Notes under the pieces: model-generated
What the model was told of the DNA's origin: nothing
Seen by the model: only the letters and a program-made list of their open reading frames with translations
Database searches by the model: none
Assembly: GCA_030039135.1 (NCBI GenBank)
Contig: JASHQN010000143.1
Coordinates: 1-7,160 of the forward strand
Reading direction: 5' to 3'
DNA from: Thermoplasmata archaeon
GTDB taxonomy: Archaea; Thermoplasmatota; Thermoplasmata; Lutacidiplasmatales; UBA184
Length of the DNA: 7,160 nucleotides
Shown: one piece after another, positions 6,031-7,160 of the stretch
Layout of the letters: each line of letters opens with the position of its first letter
How positions within the stretch are numbered: position 1 is the stretch's first letter
Translations under genes and position numbers: made by a program

Positions 6031-6088
6031 GCTACAACGGGTTTCGCTGACCCGTAGCCAGCCGCGAAGGCGAGAGCTGGTCAGGGTC
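6031..6088 (+). other. Two overlapping, mutually exclusive hairpins upstream of the 6144 gene
   Basis: Hairpin A: ACGGGT (6037-6042) pairs with ACCCGT (6050-6055) around TTCGCTG, and GCT (6031-6033) pairs with AGC (6056-6058) across a 3-base bulge. Hairpin B: GACCC (6049-6053) pairs with GGGTC (6084-6088), and CCAGC (6058-6062) pairs with GCTGG (6076-6080). They share bases 6049-6058, so only one can form. They lie upstream of the candidate promoter of the next gene, so they would belong to the 3' end of the beta-helix transcript or to a separate small RNA. No known RNA family is recognised. Confidence 0.35.
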
Positions 6089-6100
6089 TACCCGGCTTTA

Positions 6101-6115
6101 CTGAAGGTTTTTCTG
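6101..6115 (+). promoter_or_regulatory. Candidate BRE/TATA promoter of the 6144 gene
   Basis: CTGAAGG (6101-6107) followed by TTTTTCTG (6108-6115) parallels the CCGAAGG-TACTTATC element of the propeller gene. The first T is 36 bases before the ATG, against 38 for the propeller gene, predicting a leader of only a few bases. The T5 run could alternatively be a U-rich terminator for the upstream transcript, or serve both purposes. A second TATA-like string, CTTTACTG, lies at 6096-6103. Confidence 0.4.
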
Positions 6116-6143
6116 AGCCGTAAGTCGGTCGCATGCCGAGCAA

Positions 6144-6947
6144 ATGGAGATGGGACCCACCCCCGAGAACGGAGCCCGCCCGGCCGGGCCGAGCGGCGAA
6201 GGGAGCCCTGGCATCACCAAGCCATCGACGTCACGCCGCAGGGTGTCCACCCTCGCGGGAGTGATAGCCGCGGTGATCGTCGCGACCCTCGTCGCCCTCT
6301 ACGGAGCAGGGCTGTTTACTGGTGGGGCTGCCGGCGGAGCCGCCGGCCCCGACTCTCTCAACGGAGCCCTAGGAGCCGCTACGGCCGTTTTGGCCTCGGT
6401 TCCGGGAGGGCCCTGGCACCTCACGTCCGCGGTGGGGGTTGCTTACACTGTTGCTTGGTCCCTCGACGGCAGTCTCTTGGCCCACCAATGTTCGATAATC
6501 TCGGGCACGTGGGACAACGCCACCTATCGCGCCGGCTCGGGTAACTACTCGGGCGGAGAGGCTGGCATCTGGGTCCTCTCCTTCTCGGGCCCGACCACAA
6601 CCAGTGGTATCCTCTGGGTCCTGGTGGGCTATGGGGTGGTAGCCCAGTTCGCCGTGGTGGCGGTCTCGGGAACGTGCTCGGAATATTCTGGCCCCTCTCT
6701 CGGAACCGTGATCGATAGCTCGGTTGCGATGGAAAAAGTTCTCGCGACCGCCAACGGGAGTCGGTTCGCTGAGATGTTCCCCCAGGCCAACGTTACCTAC
6801 GCACTTGGCCCAGGATCGCCACCGGTCTGGACGATTCACTTCAGTCCATGCGGTGCCTTCGTTGCGGGTCCCGAGTCGGTGAGCTCGTCGGTCTGGGCCC
6901 TGAATGGAACAGTTCAGGACCCCCCACATGCACCCGTGGCTTGTTAG
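6144..6947 (+). CDS. Unrecognised single-pass membrane protein with sequon-rich ectodomain
   Basis: I do not recognise the family of this 267-residue protein. Residues 1-30 are a Pro/Gly/Ser-rich, probably cytoplasmic tail ending in RRR (31-33). Residues about 34-58 are a single hydrophobic helix, and residues 59-267 form a predicted outside domain opening with a Gly/Ala-rich linker (GGAAGGAAG). The ectodomain has five N-x-S/T sequons (N125, N134, N204, N216, N244) and four cysteines (116, 168, 226 and the final residue, 267), so two disulfides are possible. Alternating hydrophobic stretches such as GILWVLVGYGVVAQFAVVAV (about 145-164) could be core beta strands or a second membrane segment. 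The start has no clear Shine-Dalgarno site, in keeping with a short-leader mRNA; ATG at 6150 is an alternative. It lies downstream of the beta-helix gene on the same strand, with a 262-base gap. A small secreted domain of unknown role is the safest description. Confidence 0.7.
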   Translation: MEMGPTPENGARPAGPSGEGSPGITKPSTSRRRVSTLAGVIAAVIVATLVALYGAGLFTGGAAGGAAGPDSLNGALGAATAVLASVPGGPWHLTSAVGVAYTVAWSLDGSLLAHQCSIISGTWDNATYRAGSGNYSGGEAGIWVLSFSGPTTTSGILWVLVGYGVVAQFAVVAVSGTCSEYSGPSLGTVIDSSVAMEKVLATANGSRFAEMFPQANVTYALGPGSPPVWTIHFSPCGAFVAGPESVSSSVWALNGTVQDPPHAPVAC

Positions 6948-7160
6948 AGAATCGACGCCCCAGCGCTGCGGGGCCGTAGTAGGTCCTGGAGCACAGCCTC
7001 GCCGTCAGAGACGAAAGGATGGGGGGGCATCTGTCCGTCTCCGGCGTAGCAGTTGCACCTCCTGCTCCGATTACTCGGCGGGGACGCTCGATGGGCCGAA
7101 CCCTCGAGTGCTCCGAAGGGACGGTTTGTCCGCTGCGCAGCGGTGGCCTTCAGGACGCGA
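6944..7160 (-). CDS. Possible 3' end of a minus-strand gene (doubtful)
   Basis: A minus-strand frame is open from the window edge down to a TAA at 6946-6944, about 71 residues, ending with DGEAVLQDLLRPRSAGASIL. The stop overlaps the stop of the plus-strand gene. The last part looks mildly protein-like. However, the frames starting at 6949 (+) and at the ATG at 7019 (+) also stay open to the edge, as expected in GC-rich DNA, and no domain is recognised. More upstream sequence would decide it. Confidence 0.2.
   Translation of the reverse strand, partial: RVLKATAAQRTNRPFGALEGSAHRASPPSNRSRRCNCYAGDGQMPPHPFVSDGEAVLQDLLRPRSAGASIL
6957..6974 (+). terminator. GCCCC/GGGGC hairpin after the 6144 gene
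   Basis: GCCCC (6957-6961) pairs with GGGGC (6970-6974) around an 8-base loop, starting 9 bases after the TAG. The loop contains a self-complementary AGCGCT. No T-run follows. A 3'-end role is likely by position only. Confidence 0.35.
7000..7046. other. Long imperfect hairpin near the window end
   Basis: CGCCG (7000-7004) and GAGACG (7008-7013) pair with CGTCTC (7036-7041) and CGGCG (7042-7046), giving 11 bp with a 3-base bulge. Inside, GGATG (7017-7021) can pair with CATCT (7028-7032, one G-U pair) around a run of G. The direction of transcription is unknown, so it could be a terminator or a small structured RNA. Confidence 0.35.
7130..7143. repeat. 14-bp perfect palindrome
   Basis: CCGCTGCGCAGCGG is perfectly self-complementary. 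It may be a protein-binding site or chance in GC-rich DNA. With the next gene out of view, no role is assigned. Confidence 0.3.

Noticed and set aside
6037..6055. tRNA T-arm-like stem with loop TTCGCTG.
   Set aside because: The conserved A58 is replaced by C, and no acceptor, D or anticodon arm can be paired at the proper distance upstream.
5966..6544. A 192-codon plus-strand frame overlapping the start of the 6144 gene.
   Set aside because: It is highly Arg-rich, out of frame with the 6144 gene, which has a coherent tail-helix-ectodomain layout, and has no start signal.

Overview
The window looks like a GC-rich archaeal chromosome segment, most plausibly from the Thermoplasmata or a relative. 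The taxonomic call is inference. It rests on the duplicated F-x-E-T-G-L-P-S-G-T surface domain, which is common in extracellular proteins of Thermoplasmata and Sulfolobales; on C-terminally membrane-anchored surface proteins rich in N-x-S/T sequons; on BRE/TATA-like elements placed for very short leaders; and on a GGAGG/AGGTG ribosome binding site. No rRNA, tRNA, CRISPR array, transposase or integrase is visible.

Layout: (1) 1-861 (+) is the 3' part of a gene for an alpha/alpha-toroid protein of the squalene-cyclase/prenyltransferase repeat type. (2) 862-1101 is a convergent intergenic region with GC-rich hairpins. (3) 1102-3855 (-) is a 917-residue surface protein with 14 YVTN-type beta-propeller repeats, two ETGLPSGT domains, a Ser/Pro linker and a C-terminal membrane anchor. 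(4) 3856-4378 is a divergent regulatory region with a promoter for the propeller gene, a cluster of GC palindromes and a probable long leader. (5) 4379-5881 (+) is a secreted parallel beta-helix (pectin-lyase-like) protein, followed at once by a strong GNRA-capped hairpin. (6) 5882-6143 is an intergenic region with two overlapping, mutually exclusive hairpins and a promoter resembling that of the propeller gene. (7) 6144-6947 (+) is an unrecognised protein with one membrane segment and a small sequon-rich ectodomain. (8) 6948-7160 has hairpins and open frames that cannot be resolved.

Three of the four genes encode proteins predicted to act outside the membrane: a large anchored propeller, a secreted beta-helix and a small anchored protein. 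The segment therefore reads as a cell-surface locus. The genes are not packed as one operon: the propeller and beta-helix genes are divergent, and the fourth gene has its own candidate promoter. No defence system, biosynthetic cluster or clearly new system is evident. The most useful leads are the 2x7 propeller architecture with position-conserved sequons, the anchor layout, the shared promoter motif and the structured intergenic RNAs.
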